Positions 1 to 12,245 of a stretch of 64,000 bases of DNA are shown here, in pieces. Location of the stretch: assembly GCF_003086295.3 (NCBI RefSeq), contig NC_092051.1, positions 11,710,810-11,774,809 on the forward strand, given 5' to 3'. The notes beneath the pieces are model-generated. The model saw only the letters and a list, made by a program, of their open reading frames with translations. It was not told where the DNA came from and ran no database searches. Position numbers and translations under genes: made by a program. The stretch's first letter is position 1. Every line of letters starts with the position of its first letter. The stretch is from Arachis hypogaea (taxonomy: Eukaryota > Streptophyta > Magnoliopsida > Fabales > Fabaceae).

Positions 1-132
1 ATCCAAGTATTATCCATTAAAGAGTTGTACAAAAGGTCTTAAGGTATCTTCAAGGGACCAAGAACTTCATACTTACGTATAGATGAACCGAAATTTAAAA
101 ATTGTTGGATACTCAGATTCAGACTTGGCGGG
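1..132 (+). mobile_element. Ty1/copia pol relic, left part (RT/RNase H region)
   Basis: Around positions 100-132 one frame reads KIVGYSDSDLAG, the start of the copia RNase H domain. The preceding bases give weak matches to the end of the reverse transcriptase. The reading frame stops being copia-like at 132 and resumes at about 1584, because a hAT-like element (133-1575) sits between. The relic has frameshifts and stops and cannot be active. It continues off the left edge of the window. Confidence 0.7.
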
Positions 133-233
133 CAGTAACGGATCCAAAATTTTTAAGTAGTGGGTACAAACATATAATATATAAAAATAACAAAAAAATC
201 TTATAAACATATCAAACCATATAAAAAAATAAA

Positions 234-543
234 GGTTTAATTACTCTGTTGGTCCCTATAGTTTCATAAAATTTTCAATTAGGTCTCTATACTTTTTTTC
301 TTTTTAATTGGATCCCTACACCAATTTTTTTTCAATTAAGTCCCTCCTAGTAGTAATTGGCTTAGTTTTATAGGGACCCAACTAAAAAAAAAAAATTGGT
401 AGAGGGACCTAAATAAAAGAAAAAAAAAGTGTAGGGACTCAATTAAAAAAAATTGGTGTAAGAATTCAATTAAAAGAAAAAAAAGTATAGGGACCTAATT
501 AAAAGTTTTGCGAAACTACAGAGATCAGCAGAGTAATTAAACC
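234..543. mobile_element. MITE with long inverted repeats, nested in the hAT-like element
   Basis: The ends are inverted copies of ggtttaattactctg, and most of the 310-bp element can fold back on itself. It reads as repeated 'ggtccctatag / aattaaaaag' blocks on either side of the centre. The identical 9-bp flanks aaaaataaa (225-233 and 544-552) suggest a Mutator-type target duplication. A partial copy of the same terminus lies at 3953-3985. Confidence 0.7.
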
Positions 544-864
544 AAAAATAAATAACACAAAAATATTATATATTAAATTATTTTTTATTTATTCATTATC
601 AATGATAATATTGATAAGTAATAATGTAGTTATTAATTCACTATTTTATAAATTAAATATATAATAATAAATGAGATTAATCAAGATAATAAATATATTA
701 TTTTCTAATCAATAATAAAAGTAAAATATATATCTTTTATGAATTATGTATGATAAAAGGTATTTTAGAAAAAAAAATTATGCACCGAATCTCTTCCATC
801 TTTATTATATATTTTATAAATTACTTAATAATTATTCAATTATTTAATAAAAAAATTAATTTCA

Positions 865-866
865 AA

Positions 867-933
<67 letters not shown>
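865..933. repeat. Palindromic (AAT)n(ATT)n microsatellite
   Basis: About nine AAT units are followed directly by about fourteen ATT units, so the tract is self-complementary and could extrude a hairpin. It lies inside the hAT-like element. Confidence 0.95.
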
Positions 934-934
<1 letters not shown>

Positions 935-1575
935 GTTACTTAGATAGATAAAAATATAAAATACGTTATTATTTTAATTAATTTTTATTTCAATTAGATT
1001 TGAGAACTAATTATCAAAATAAATATTTAGTACAAAATTCTTCAATTTACTAGTAAATATTAAAGTTAAGTAAAAAAAAATTTAAGGATATAAACTTCAA
1101 TTAAATAAATTTATTAATTAAATAATATTATAATAATATTTTATTTTTTATTAAATTAATTTATTACTATGTTTTTATCTTATATTTTTAGATACAAATT
1201 AGAGTTTAATTTTAAAGTATTGATAATGTAAAATATTTTACACCATTCTATGATTATATTATTTGTTTGGATGATCATTCACACAAATGCAATCAATATA
1301 AAAAGTAGTTATTTTTATATGATGTGATCTTATATAATTAGATACACATGTAAAATTATTTTACACTAACAGTGTATCAAAATTTAATTATAAAAGTTAA
1401 AAAATATATACAAAATAAATATTTTGACATAAAATTTAATAGATTTTTTTAATGTGGGAGCAAATACAATTTTTCAATGGGACACATATATATTTGCACA
1501 TATACTTTTTTACATATTTTCAAAATGTTAGTGGGGCAAGTACCCTCCACAATTCATAATATGACTCTGTCCCTG

Positions 1576-2384
1576 TTGGAAGGATGTGTGTCAATATCAG
1601 GATATATTTTTATGCTTGTTGATGGAGTAGTATTTTAGAAGAATATAAAACAATCACTTATAGTCACTTCTATTATGGAAATTGAGTTTATTGTTTGTTT
1701 TGTAACTACATCACAAGGTGTTTAGTTGAAAAATTTTATCTCTGAACTTAAGACTTAGGATTATAGATTGTATCTCTAGACTATTAAGAATATACTGTGA
1801 CAATTTAACTGTGTATTTATGACTAAAAATAATAGAAGTAGTAGTCAAAGTAAGCACATCGACATTAAGTACTTAACCATTAAAAATAGAATTAGCTCTA
1901 ATGAGGTACAAATAGAATATATTAGTACTGAATAGATAATAGTCGATCCTTTGACAAAAGGCATGCCACCAGGATTGTTTAACAATCATGTTACTAGTAT
2001 GAGTTTATATTTTGTAACGTCGCTTATATGACTTATGTTGTAATATATGACATATTAAGATATGAAATTCTTATTATTATTTGTTTTTTATTTGGTTAGT
2101 ATATATGCACATACATGATTGAAAATGACAAATAAAATTTAGTGAAGGACCTAGAATAAACATTGGGCTTAATTTTTTTTGGTGACAATATTGGACTTAA
2201 TTATTCATACAGAAATACCACATAAATAGTTTATTTAATTAGAAGATGTTACATTGTAATACATGAAAGGTAATACTCGATTAATGAGGACCTACCGCTG
2301 TGATTCGTGTAATTTGTCTTGATTGTTTATGCATAGTATGTAATTACAGACTATATGTATTAAATATTGGACCAAGTGGAAGAA
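1576..2384 (+). mobile_element. Ty1/copia pol relic, right part (RNase H end)
   Basis: The copia RNase H C-terminal motifs SGYIFML, TTSQGV.LKNF, HIDIKYLTIKNRI, VQIEYI and DPLTKGMP are readable on the plus strand between about 1590 and 1975. Stop codons and frame changes fall between them. A purine-rich tract (accaagtggaagaa, 2371-2384) then precedes TGTTAG, where a 3' LTR probably begins at 2385. The LTR's end could not be defined. This is a dead element. Confidence 0.75.
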
Positions 2385-2529
2385 TGTTAGAATTTATATT
2401 CTAAGTAGTCTAATTTATTAATATAAAAATTAGTTTGGGTGGTGATAAACTACAATTTTATGGTTTATCTTGTATTGAATTTAGTGGATTTTATCAACTT
2501 ATCTTACATTTACTCATTGAAATAGCATG

Positions 2530-3935
2530 ATTTTGTAAATTCTTTCTAAATTGTAATTAAGAGTGAAAATATGCTTTTTAGACTCTTAAAATGCTAGTTT
2601 TAATTCACTTTAATCCCATTCAATACTTTGATGTGTTTGTCAAGTGATTTCAAACTTATAAGGCAAGTATGGATTGAAGAAGTGAGAAAAAAAAGCATGC
2701 AAAAATAGATAATTCATGAAAAAATGGAGTTTGGAGTATTTTAGGATCATGCGTACATACAATCATGCATGTGTATGCACGTTTGTAAATTCGTGTAACC
2801 ATGCGTACGCATGGTCAGACGTGTGTACGCACGATTGCAATCACGTGAGTTCATTTAATGCAACATATGGGTTGTGATTTTGACAATTCCAAAACTCAAT
2901 TCAACTCATTTTTAAAATATTTGAAACCAAATTCAAAAAGGATCAAAGGGGAGAGCAATTAGAAGTAGAATAGAACCATGTTTTAGGTCATTTTTTAGAG
3001 AGAGAAGCTCTCTCTTCTCTCTGAGGATAGATTTAGTGATTTCTCTCTTAGATTTAGGTTTTAATTCTTATTTTAGTGAAATCTCTTTTACATTTTCTTG
3101 TTCTAACGTCTTAGTTCTCTTAGTTTCTTTTTTAGTTTCTCTATTTGGTTACTTCTGGTTTTATGAATTCTCTTGTTAATTTTAATTTTCATTAATGCAA
3201 TTTGATGCATATATTTTCTTGATGTTTAATTGAGTTGTTATTAATTTCTTGCATTTGGTAGTTTTAGATTTTATATTTCTTACTATTTCACCATACTTTA
3301 TTTTTATGCCTTCCAAGTGTTTGATAAAATGTCTTTTTTAGTTTTAGTGTAGTTTTTCACACTCTTGACTTGGAATTGAGAACTTAGGTGACACTGAGTC
3401 ATTGATGTCCAATATTGATTGGTGATTTAGGATTGTTAGTCGATTTGGTTTCCACTAATGCTAGTCTTTCACTAAGCTAATTAGTGAATTGGATAGGACT
3501 TGTAGATTGAAATCAATTACGCCTATTTGACTTATCCTCAATATTAAGATTGAGTAAATGGGATTAACTCTTCCTAATTATTATGTTTGTGGTCAATGAT
3601 TAGGATAGCAACATTGACTCTTATTCTTTGCCTATTTCACTAAGCTTTAGCATTTTGATTTCTTTAATCACCTTGGTTTTATTGCAATTGATATTTAGTT
3701 ATTATTTGTTTTTTTAATTTCTAGCTATTTATATTTCTTATTTATTGCTATTTCACCTCATGCTTTTCATAACCAATAATACGCATACCTCACTGTATTT
3801 CTTTAAGAGACGACCCGAGGTATAATACTTTCGATTTTTACTGATTTACATTTGTGATAAACAAAATTAAACTACTATCAACGCGATTCTTTTGTAAAAT
3901 TCTGAACCGATATTAATTCTCACATTAGGCGATAT
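2530..3935. repeat. LTR-like non-coding repeat, probable solo LTR of a gypsy-type element
   Basis: There is no open frame. The block has a composition I associate with long legume LTRs: alternating cgtacgcat/tgtgtacgcac runs around 2750-2840, a CT-rich gagagaagctctctct palindrome near 3000, and a terminal stretch with 'gacgacccgaggtataatac' at about 3811-3830. Its exact ends and target duplication could not be fixed, so the limits are approximate. Confidence 0.4.
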
Positions 3936-3952
3936 TGTAATTATTAATAAAT

Positions 3953-3985
3953 TGGTTTAATTACTCTATTGGTCCCTATAGTTAG
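3953..3985. mobile_element. Terminal fragment of the 234-543 MITE family
   Basis: The sequence ggtttaattactctattgg, continuing with gtccctatag, repeats the left end of the MITE at 234-543. No matching right end follows, so this is a truncated copy. Confidence 0.6.
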
Positions 3986-4019
3986 TTTGTTTTTCGATAA
4001 AAAAAATACGTTTGTTTAT

Positions 4020-5600
4020 AATAAAATTTATAAAATTTTGGTCTCAATTCTAGTCATCATAACAAACATTTTAGATCTATCTCTTTTTGGTGGTTCAAAA
4101 ATGTATTAGAAGTCCTAAATTTAGATTAAGAAAATATGACAATGACCGCTGGAGGTACATAAATTAATAATTTGTTGAAATAACTAACACATTATATATT
4201 GTCATATTCTGCGGATGAAGAGTGTTGATCTTGAGATTTAAAAAAAAACAAAGGCCAGTATAAGAAAAATAATTTTTATCAAAAGAGACACATCTAATAA
4301 TATATATCTTACCAGTAGCAGAAAGATTATTATAACCTTTTGAGGTAGTAGCATATCCTATGAAACACATTTAAAATCTAATTTAGTTTGAGTGTATGGT
4401 ACGAATAAAGAATAACATGCACCACCAAATATTTTCAAGAGTTGATAATCAAGTTTTATACCAAAAAGAATTTCATAGAGAGATTTTTTGTCTAAAGTAA
4501 AAGATGGAATTTTGTTCATCAAATAGGTAAAGGTAAATTATAAGCACAGTCTCATCTCAAAAAGTAATTGACATAAGGGTTGTAGAAAACATGGCTAAAC
4601 TCATTTCTAGCAGTGTGATTCTGATTAAGTATATAGGAACAATAAAACTTATGAAAAATATCTTCCTGAACAAGAAATGTAAAAAATTAGTTTGAGGTGT
4701 ACTCTCCTCTATTATCAGATTGAAGTTCTATGATCTATTGATCTTGTGACTGGTGAGTTTTTTCATATAGAGCTTATGATGCATAAAGACTTCAAACACT
4801 TGGTACCAAAAATGCAAATGTATCTAAAAAACGCATCAATAAAAGTACATAATAATGATAATATAACTCAAATTGAGATATTACTAAAGTAGAACCCCAA
4901 ATATCAGAAAATACAAGTTGTAAAGGTAAATGATAAGTATTAATAGAAGGAGAGAATGACAATTTTTGTGCATTTTGGCATTTTTACAATTCTCACAAAC
5001 ATCAAAAGCATGAGTATCATTTTTATTATTAATAGAAATTTTACATTTAGACAAAACAAGAGATACGGTCATTGTGGAATCATGTCCTAATCTTTGAGGT
5101 TGCTTATTAAAAGAAGAGCAAGAAACAGTAAACGAACATGGTTGTAAGATGGAGGTTTTGGTATTAAGGACATCACCGTTGTAAAATTTATAAATTCCAC
5201 CATGGTGATAACTTTGCATGAGAATTTCTCTAGTGTGCTGACATTTAATAAGACATATTAGGATGAAATTAAAAAAATACTGAGTTATCTTTTACAAATT
5301 TTGAAACACTTAGTTTTTGGTAATTTGTGGATAATGTATTAATTGTCAAAGTTTAAGGAATCTGTTAGAATCAAAAGATTATAAAAGAGAGACACTAGAA
5401 TGAGAAGTTGGAAACTTGTACCATTGTCAATCTGAAAATGTAATTAGAGGCTGATATTCCCAATTATTTCTTGATGGTTTTGAGTTGTACTTGAATTGCT
5501 TGACCTTATATTTTGTTGATTCAACAAAGTAACCTTTAATTTTGTTTCAAATTTCAGTTATAATAAGAACATCTAACCATTTTAATTTATTTTTGAAGAT
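4020..5600 (-). mobile_element. Ty1/copia relic (GAG-pre-integrase and integrase region)
   Basis: On the minus strand, about 4890-5219 reads as the GAG-pre-integrase zinc-binding region: RLGHDS, then CENCKNAKMHKN, with FLIFGV where integrase should begin. Further along (4150-4500) lie LYEILFG and the integrase C-terminal motif FIGYATTSKGY followed by IYIIRCVSFD. The segments are in different frames and carry stops. Reverse transcriptase is absent. The orientation is opposite to the copia relic at 1-2384. Confidence 0.7.
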
Positions 5601-5764
5601 GGAATGCATTGATGCAAGAAGCCTAGATTAGAGATTATAAAGATCCTGAAGCCATTGCTTATACTAAGTTGAATCAGAACCTGTAGAAGAAGCATGATTC
5701 GTGAGATATTTTATATATATTACAATCTTGATGATTATTCTTTGACTGTACTTGACTCATATCC

Positions 5765-6046
5765 TCAATACTTTTTACACGTAATGTTGGCACGTACCAC
5801 GTCAATTGTGTACTGTGCTAGGGTAACGAGATCTTTACCCTTTGCACCACCAGGAATTGAGTTTAGAAAGTTGGAACACACTGAAGGGTCTTTGGTGTGC
5901 TTGCATATTACGTTTACTTCCACAACTCTGTTTGCTGCATAGGATAATGAGGATGCATCAAGTAAAAGGAAAATCAGCACAATGGAAGAGATCAAGGAAG
6001 GTCTACGATTAACATAGAAATTAACCATTGTTATTGGCTTCTTCAA
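5765..6046 (-). pseudogene. Truncated PMEI/invertase-inhibitor-like gene
   Basis: The open frame encodes 93 residues. After a short charged start comes a hydrophobic signal segment (about residues 17-37, ending near SLSYAAN). It is followed by the first helices of a pectin methylesterase inhibitor domain, with the paired cysteines of VICKHTKDPSVCSNF and then LVTLAQYTIDVVRANIT. PMEI-like proteins are usually about 170-200 residues with a four-cysteine bundle, so only the N-terminal half is open here. The frame stops after CKKY. The next 60 bases show weak similarity to the later part of the domain in other frames, which suggests decay by frameshift rather than a real short gene. The start is preceded by a TATA element. 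It may still be transcribed. Its proximity to two pectinesterase genes makes a shared pectin-related origin plausible. Confidence 0.65.
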
Positions 6047-6096
6047 AATTAATTATATTTCTTCTTCCGATTGCCTTAACAACCTTGCTCTTTGTT

Positions 6097-6105
6097 GGTT
6101 ATATA
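6097..6105 (-). promoter_or_regulatory. TATA box upstream of the PMEI-like frame
   Basis: On the minus strand, ttatataac lies about 50-60 bases upstream of the ATG at 6046. That is a plausible core promoter distance for a short leader. Confidence 0.45.
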
Positions 6106-6371
6106 ACGAGCTTCATGACATATAGTTTTTTTCTTATTTTTAAAGACCAATAAGGACAGGATAATTTATTATTTTTGGCCATTTGAGTAACAGTTTAGTT
6201 ATTTGTCTAATTCTTTTAATTTAGTAATTCAATAATATACTAAAAATATTAGAGGATTAACTGAATTTATTTTTAGTCAGTAGTTAGCTATCAATATTAA
6301 AAACTGAGGATTTAACTTGCTTTTTAAAAGAATGAATTTGGTTAACTTAATTGGGTTGACGTTAAATATTT

Positions 6372-6514
6372 GGTGAAAACTCAGGTGCAGTCGACTTCAC
6401 ACAAAGTTGATAACTGAGAGCCGTTAGATAATTTGACCGATTTGACTAAATTTTTATCTAACAACGTTGAGTTATCAAATTCACGTGAAAGTCGACTGTA
6501 CCTGAGTTTCTACC
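6372..6514. mobile_element. 143-bp MITE with 9-bp target duplication (Mutator-type)
   Basis: Long terminal inverted repeats begin GGTGAAAACTCAGGTGCAGT and end with the inverted equivalent CCTGAGTTTCTACC. The element is flanked by identical 9-bp repeats taaatattt (6363-6371 and 6515-6523). A sibling of nearly the same length is at 53166-53307. Confidence 0.85.
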
Positions 6515-6523
6515 TAAATATTT

Positions 6524-7595
6524 TGGGTATTTGATTGAACAGAAATAAAATTGGTTGTCACTCTTTAAAAATCCAAAAACTTCACTGTAAAATTTAATTT
6601 AATAAATCTTGATTTAAAATAATTTAGTCTAATTTAACAATTTAGTTTGTCTTGAGTTGGTTTAAGAAAAGAATCATAATCTTTGAAGCATGATTGATTG
6701 TCAAAGGTAATTGGAGCCAAAGGTAATGGTGAAGTTTATTCTAACAAAACAATTGATTTTGGATATTTTATTTTACTTTTGAATTTTTTTAGTGAGATTT
6801 TAAATCTTTTAATATGTGATTTCATATATTCATTCGAGCGTTAATGTGAGTTAAAAATAAATTTTTAAAAATTAACTAATATTTATTAATAAATAATTAA
6901 TTTTTTAGTTGGATTTTTTTACATACTACTACATAATCAAATATCATGCCAAATATGATGAAATTAGTTAATATATATTAAAAATTATAAAGCTGAACCA
7001 AACGATTTTACTTAAATTAACTTGTCCAACTTTTTATTCCAAAAGCATGTAGATCTGGTTTATACAGTTATTGTAGGTGTCATAAATTAATTTTTACAGA
7101 ACAATGAACATAGAGCATTTTGAATTCTCACGTGTTAAACCTGACTAATATTCTTCACAAGATTTATTTATTCCTAATGATTATTGCACGTCAACCGTGT
7201 TGGTCTCTTTAGCGCGAAATAGAAAAAGAAAAAAGTTTTTTTTAGAAGAAAAAAAAAAGTAAAGAGTAATAATAGTATTAGAGGTCAGCATATTTAATAA
7301 TTTATAGTCATTATTAATATTTTTAATAATATAAAATTATATTTAATAATATAAAATTATATATTTTTTTTGATAGTTAAATATTAATTAAAATTTAATA
7401 AAAGTGCTGATTTTGAGATTTTTAGCCTATACATCCACAAAAATTTAATCCAAACTTTTTTAATATCTCTAAAACAAGTATTATAAATAAATATTATAAC
7501 ACACACTTAAAGTATGTTAATTGTTATCAGTTTTATTATTATATTGCATGAACTACTACCAGCAATTTAAGCGTTAAAATCTTTTATAAGTACCT
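6524..7595. other. AT-rich spacer, no feature recognised
   Basis: No frame of coding character, RNA gene or clear repeat was seen. There are short homopolymer A tracts around 7220-7260. Confidence 0.5.
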
Positions 7596-7603
7596 CCAAC
7601 TAG

Positions 7604-7990
7604 GAGTGGCAATGGGTAGGTTGGGGTAGGATTTGAACTCAACCCTAATTCTATCTGCATGTTGAGAAATACATTTTATAAAATTAAATGAAAAATATGT
7701 TTTATAAAATTAAATGAGTAAAATTTATAAATTTATAAATTTAGTTCAGTGGCCAAAAAATTTTTGCACATGCTTAAGTTATGGGGATACGGGTAGTGCA
7801 GGTAGGGTTGAGGTTCAACCCACATCCTACCCGCTCCGCAGGCTAACTCTACCCAATCGGGTTGGGTCGGGTTGGATACCCGCAAATAGAATCGATAATG
7901 CAGATAGAGTTGAGGCTCAACCCACATCCTACCCGCTCTGCAGGCCAACCCTACCCAACCAGATTGGGTCGGATTTGGTACCTGCAGCTA
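7604..7990. repeat. Tandem duplication of a 102-bp GGGTTGGGTCGGGTTGG-type unit
   Basis: Two copies of a unit containing ttgagg(t/c)tcaacccacatcc begin at about 7808 and 7910, a period of 102 bp. The left flank begins aggagtggcaatgggtaggt, the terminus typical of a widespread class of plant hAT-type non-autonomous elements. No right terminus was found, so this is probably a degenerate element with an internally duplicated arm. Frames across it (7714-8064 + and 7733-7948 -) are repeat translations, not genes. Confidence 0.6.
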
Positions 7991-8392
7991 AAATTCATGC
8001 TGCCAGGCCTACCTCCAACCTCATGAAAAGTCCACCATCTTGTCTTCATCTCTTGTGTATTTAATCTAGTTCATATTCAGAGTAGCTAGCTCATCCACAA
8101 CAATTATTAATGTGTTTGAAATACTTTTAAAACATTTGTTAAAAAAATTTAAAATTTTATTAATAATTATTCTAAAGAGACCAAATAACGTTTTTCTAAC
8201 TTTTACAACTTTGAAAAAAAAAATCCTTGAATTTGCTTTTAATGCTAGTAATGCACTTATGCACATATATTAATAAAGATTATGCTAGGTATATACTAAA
8301 ATCAGCTATCAAAATTAGTCACTAATATAAAATATATGTTAGAATATAAATACATATTGAAAATAAATTAAACCATACATATATTTATACAC

Positions 8393-8545
8393 GAGAAAGT
8401 CTAGGGGCCAGCATTTTTATTAAAATCTAACCAGTACTTAATTAGCAAAAGAAAGTGACACATCATTAAATATAATCTTACACTATTAAAAATATTAATG
8501 ATAGCTAATTAATGACTATAAATTACAAAATCTTATATATAAATA
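8393..8545. mobile_element. Degenerate MITE of the 'aaagtctaggggccagca' family
   Basis: The left terminus gagaaagtctaggggccagc matches the family seen complete at 29907-30075 and 61591-61743. The right end, near actataaattacaaaa, is poorly preserved and no target duplication could be fixed. Confidence 0.45.
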
Positions 8546-8549
8546 TATT

Positions 8550-9400
8550 GATAACTAATTTTAGTGTACAAATCTCATTTTTGCATTAATGATTCTAATG
8601 TTGGTAAACACGTGTAGGAATTTAACCGAAAAGGACGCTAACATTGTTCTGTTTGTCACAGGGTCTTTGAGTTCACACCAAATTATTCTCTTTTCTTTGT
8701 TGACAAGAGTACGTATGCAAAGCTGTGAAAACAACTAGTGAATTATTTGACTCTATTGGTTATCGATGATGATCTGTTAGATGATATGTGGATTTGTTTG
8801 TTTAGTTTTAGCTTGATGTTCTTTTACTCTGTTGGTTATTGTTTGATCTTTTGTATGTACTTTGCTCTAAGGATTCTGTGTTAAGCTATTTTAATTTTTT
8901 GTTTTTCTTTTTAATTATCTTTTCTTCAAGATCATATAACAACACTACACAATCATTTTCCAAAGCCTTTTCAAATGAATCCGTGTTAATTTCAATCTGT
9001 TTTCCTCATTTCCTTGTATTTTGTTCATGTTTCTTTCTGTCTAGTGTTTGCTTGGGACCAACCCCACCAGCGTTGACAGAACCTTAAATTCATATCCATT
9101 TGTTATTGGATAAGCTAATAAGTCATGCACTACCAAACAACTAATTAATTAATTAATTCTTAATAGCAATCCTAAACAACTAGTATAGTCCCGTGAATAA
9201 TAATAATATTTGCATATATACATGAACGGACCGAAAATTCCAATGCATGTTCATTTTAAACACTTAATCAAATATTTATTCGGTTGTAGATATTGTCAAC
9301 GTTTCATGACAGCCACGACGCCGGCATCTACTTAATTAGGCAAACACACCTACTAATCATTGTAATTAATGACTAATAAGACAAACTCATCGCATGTATA
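8550..9400. other. Intergenic region upstream of PME1
   Basis: AT-rich sequence with no convincing coding frame. The stretch immediately upstream of 9400 would hold the PME1 promoter. No specific upstream motif could be assigned. Confidence 0.5.
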
Positions 9401-9405
9401 GCTCC

Positions 9406-9414
9406 CTATATAAG
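9406..9414 (+). promoter_or_regulatory. TATA box of PME1
   Basis: The motif ctatataag lies about 105-110 bp upstream of the ATG at 9518. The same motif, in the same context relative to the start, precedes PME2 on the other strand. Confidence 0.7.
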
Positions 9415-9517
9415 GAACCCAACTATAGCCCATGAATCTCACCCCAAATATCCATATCCACGCTCACATAATTCGAATTATATTCTTCTAGCATTTTCCT
9501 TGCTTCCAATTATACCA

Positions 9518-11248
9518 ATGGAATTATCATTATTCAAGAATAATAATAACACCTTGTACCCTCTTATTAGAATTTATGTTTTCCTATTTCAGCTTTCTTT
9601 GTTTGCATCCTTGTCCATAGCAGCATATAACAATGGAGCTTATGTTCCAACAGAAACGGTTTGCAACTCCACCATGTACCCTTCTTACTGCAAATCAGTG
9701 CTTGCTAATCAACACGGCAATATCTATGACTATTGCCGCGTTTCAGTTAGAAAGTCTTTATCCCAATCTAGAAAGTTCTTGAACGCCGTCAACTCTTATC
9801 TTCAACAAGGTGGAAATTCTTACTCTCAAACCACAATCCGCGCTCTCCAAGATTGCAAATTCCTCGCCGAACTCAACTTGGAGTTCTTGTCAAACACCCT
9901 TGACACGGTTCAAAAAGCCGGTGATGTTCTTCACACCGGTGAAGCTGATGATTATCACACAGTGCTCAGTGCTGTTTTGACAAACCAACAAACATGTTTG
10001 GGTGGATTGCAAACCACGGCTTCTGATCAGAGAGTCAAAGATGAACTTTCCTCTCTGCTCTCAGAGGATACAAAGCTTAACAGCGTCTCTCTTGCTATGT
10101 TCGTTGATGCTTGGATTCCTCAGGAGCAAACTACATCGTGGGAAGAACAAAGTCACGGCCAGCGTGGCAGAAAACTACTAAGCTTGGAAGACATGGAAGA
10201 CGTTTCTGTGAAAGATATTGTGGTTGTTAGTAAGGATGGAAGTGGAAACTTCACCACTATCAATGAAGCTATAAAGGCTGCACCCAATAACTCTGTTGCT
10301 ACCGACGGCTATTTCGTAGTCTTCATCACCGAGGGTGTGTATGAAGAGTACGTATCTATAGACAAGAAGAAGAAGTACTTGATGCTGATTGGAGATGGAA
10401 TCAATCGGACAGTTATCACTGGTGATCACAATGTTGTTGATGGTTTCACAACATTCAACTCAGCAACATTTGGTACGTAAGATTATTTAAGATTATATAT
10501 CATAATGGAATATAATACAGTTAGTTACTTGGTAATTAAGAATTATATGGGTTTTGCAGCTGTGGTGGCGGAAGGATTTGTTGCGGTCAACATAACATTC
10601 CGCAACAGTGCGGGACCAAGCAAGCACCAAGCAGTGGCAGTGAGAAATGGAGCAGATTTGTCCACCTTCTATGGCTGCAGCTTTGAAGGTTACCAAGACA
10701 CTCTGTACACACATTCCATGAGGCAATTCTACCGTGAATGCGATATTTACGGCACAGTTGATTTTATATTTGGAAATGCAGCGGTTGTTTTACAAAACTG
10801 CAACTTATATCCCCGCCTTCCAATGAGTGGACAATTCAATGCCATCACGGCTCAAGGCCGAACCGATCCGAACCAAAACACTGGCATTTCCATACAGAAC
10901 GCAACCATTAAAGCCGCTGACGATTTGGCTCCGGTGGTTGGTAGTGTGTCAACCTACCTTGGGAGGCCGTGGAAGGAGTACTCAAGGACAATTTATATTC
11001 AGAGTTTTATGGATAGTTTGATAGCTCCAGTTGGGTGGAGTAATTGGAATGGAGATTTTGCACTGAGCACTTTGTACTATGCTGAGTACAATAACATGGG
11101 ACCTGGTTCAAGCACTGCTAATAGAGTGAATTGGCCTGGCTATCATATTATCAATGATATTGATGCAGCTAATTTTACTGTCTCCAAATTCTTGGATGGG
11201 GATGCTTGGTTGCCTCCCACTAACGTTCCATTTCAGACATCATTGTAA
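9518..11248 (+). CDS. Pectinesterase with N-terminal inhibitor domain (PME1), two exons
   Basis: Exon 1 is 9518-10472 and exon 2 is 10560-11248. The 87-bp intron has GT/AG borders (TTTG|GTACGT and TTTGCAG|CT), giving 547 residues, normal for a type-I pectin methylesterase. The ATG at 9518 is the first in frame after the TATA box. A hydrophobic signal or anchor segment spans residues 14-36. The PMEI domain (about 45-200) has its four cysteines at C49, C58, C113 and C160. The RKLL processing site is at 218-221. In the catalytic domain (about 233-540) the key residues are all visible: Q342 (HQAVAV), Q364-D365 (GYQDTLY), D386 (GTVDFIFG) and R454/W456 (LGRPW). The family removes methyl groups from cell-wall homogalacturonan. 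The PMEI part is thought to hold the enzyme inactive until it is cleaved in the Golgi. It is a close paralogue of PME2, from which it differs mainly by a linker about 30 residues shorter. Confidence 0.95.
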
Positions 11249-12245
11249 GATATATATGCTGCAGCTTAACCTTATTTGTATATTATGATCATCATAGTGG
11301 CCATGTTTATTTGTTTCTGTTGATTAATTATTGTAATTGAATTTTAATTTAATCAGGCTTTTGCTGCGTTCCTATTGTAACATTATTATAAACCTTTTTT
11401 CCCTTAAATAAATTCTTAAATTCTTAATCCTCTGTTACAATATATACCTGCCTCACAAATCTATGTTAAACTCTCTTAGTACCAACTACTGTAGACTCAA
11501 AACTCAAAATCTAAGACTACATACTGCTTAGCAGAAAGATCTTGTCACTGCAATCAACTTTTGATTTAGAAGTTATTACAATGGCTAGCTACTTATTTAC
11601 AAGGTGTTTATTTCAATACGATAATAAATTCATACAGATCGATACAGTAAAATTGTAGACAAATTAAAATATGACATGTGAATTATATTTTTCACGTCAA
11701 TAATTAATTTTTTTAAATATATATTATATTAATATTTTTACTAAACAATTTTTATATTTCAAAAAAAATAAAAAATATTTTTTATTTAATATTATAAAAA
11801 GATTTAAATATATTTTTTTATATTGAACAAAAACTATCCTAATCATTTTAATTTAGCCAAAATTTAATTAGCTTTAGTTTTGTAATTTTAAATATGAATT
11901 AATTTAAAAATCAAAACCAAAATACATTTTATTATTCATATACACTAAAAGATGGCTTCATTTCTCGTGAATCCTAATCTAATCTCTCTTACTCTCATTC
12001 ATACCAAAAAGAAAAATATATCTAAAAAATTGTTCTTCATCATTGTATACCAGTCTATCAATAAAGAGCAACATCACCCCTAATCCCCTATCCGAACAGC
12101 AACAGTCTATCCTCACCCTCTCCCTTCCTCGTAGCCGCGCTCTTTCTTTCTCTCCGTCGGTCTTCACGCAGTAGCAACATGCACCAGCAGCCGTCTTGTC
12201 GTTCTTCGTTGTTCTCCTCTCCATCGGAACCAAAAATAAATTGCA
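11249..12245. other. PME1 3' flank and AT-rich spacer
   Basis: Candidate polyadenylation signals (aataaa-like) lie near 11406. The rest is AT-rich up to about 11940. A CT-rich segment at 11980-12200 then leads into the gypsy relic. Short frames here are not convincing genes. Confidence 0.5.

Larger units (their letters stand above)
133..1575. mobile_element. Non-autonomous hAT-like DNA element inserted in a copia relic
   Basis: The left end is CAGTAACGGATCCA and the right end, reverse-complemented, is CAGGGACAGAGTCA, the CAG-GGCGGAGC-type terminus common in plant hAT elements. The flanking 8-bp direct repeats are ttggcggg (125-132) and ttggaagg (1576-1583), 6 of 8 identical. Removing the insert and one repeat joins the copia RNase H reading frame across the site. 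The interior is AT-rich with no transposase. It contains a nested MITE (234-543) and an AAT/ATT microsatellite (865-933). Confidence 0.75.

Noticed and set aside
8839..9087. 82-residue plus-strand frame upstream of PME1
   Set aside because: Phe/Ser/Leu-rich translation of AT-rich DNA, no domain, no promoter context beyond PME1's own; not supported as a gene.
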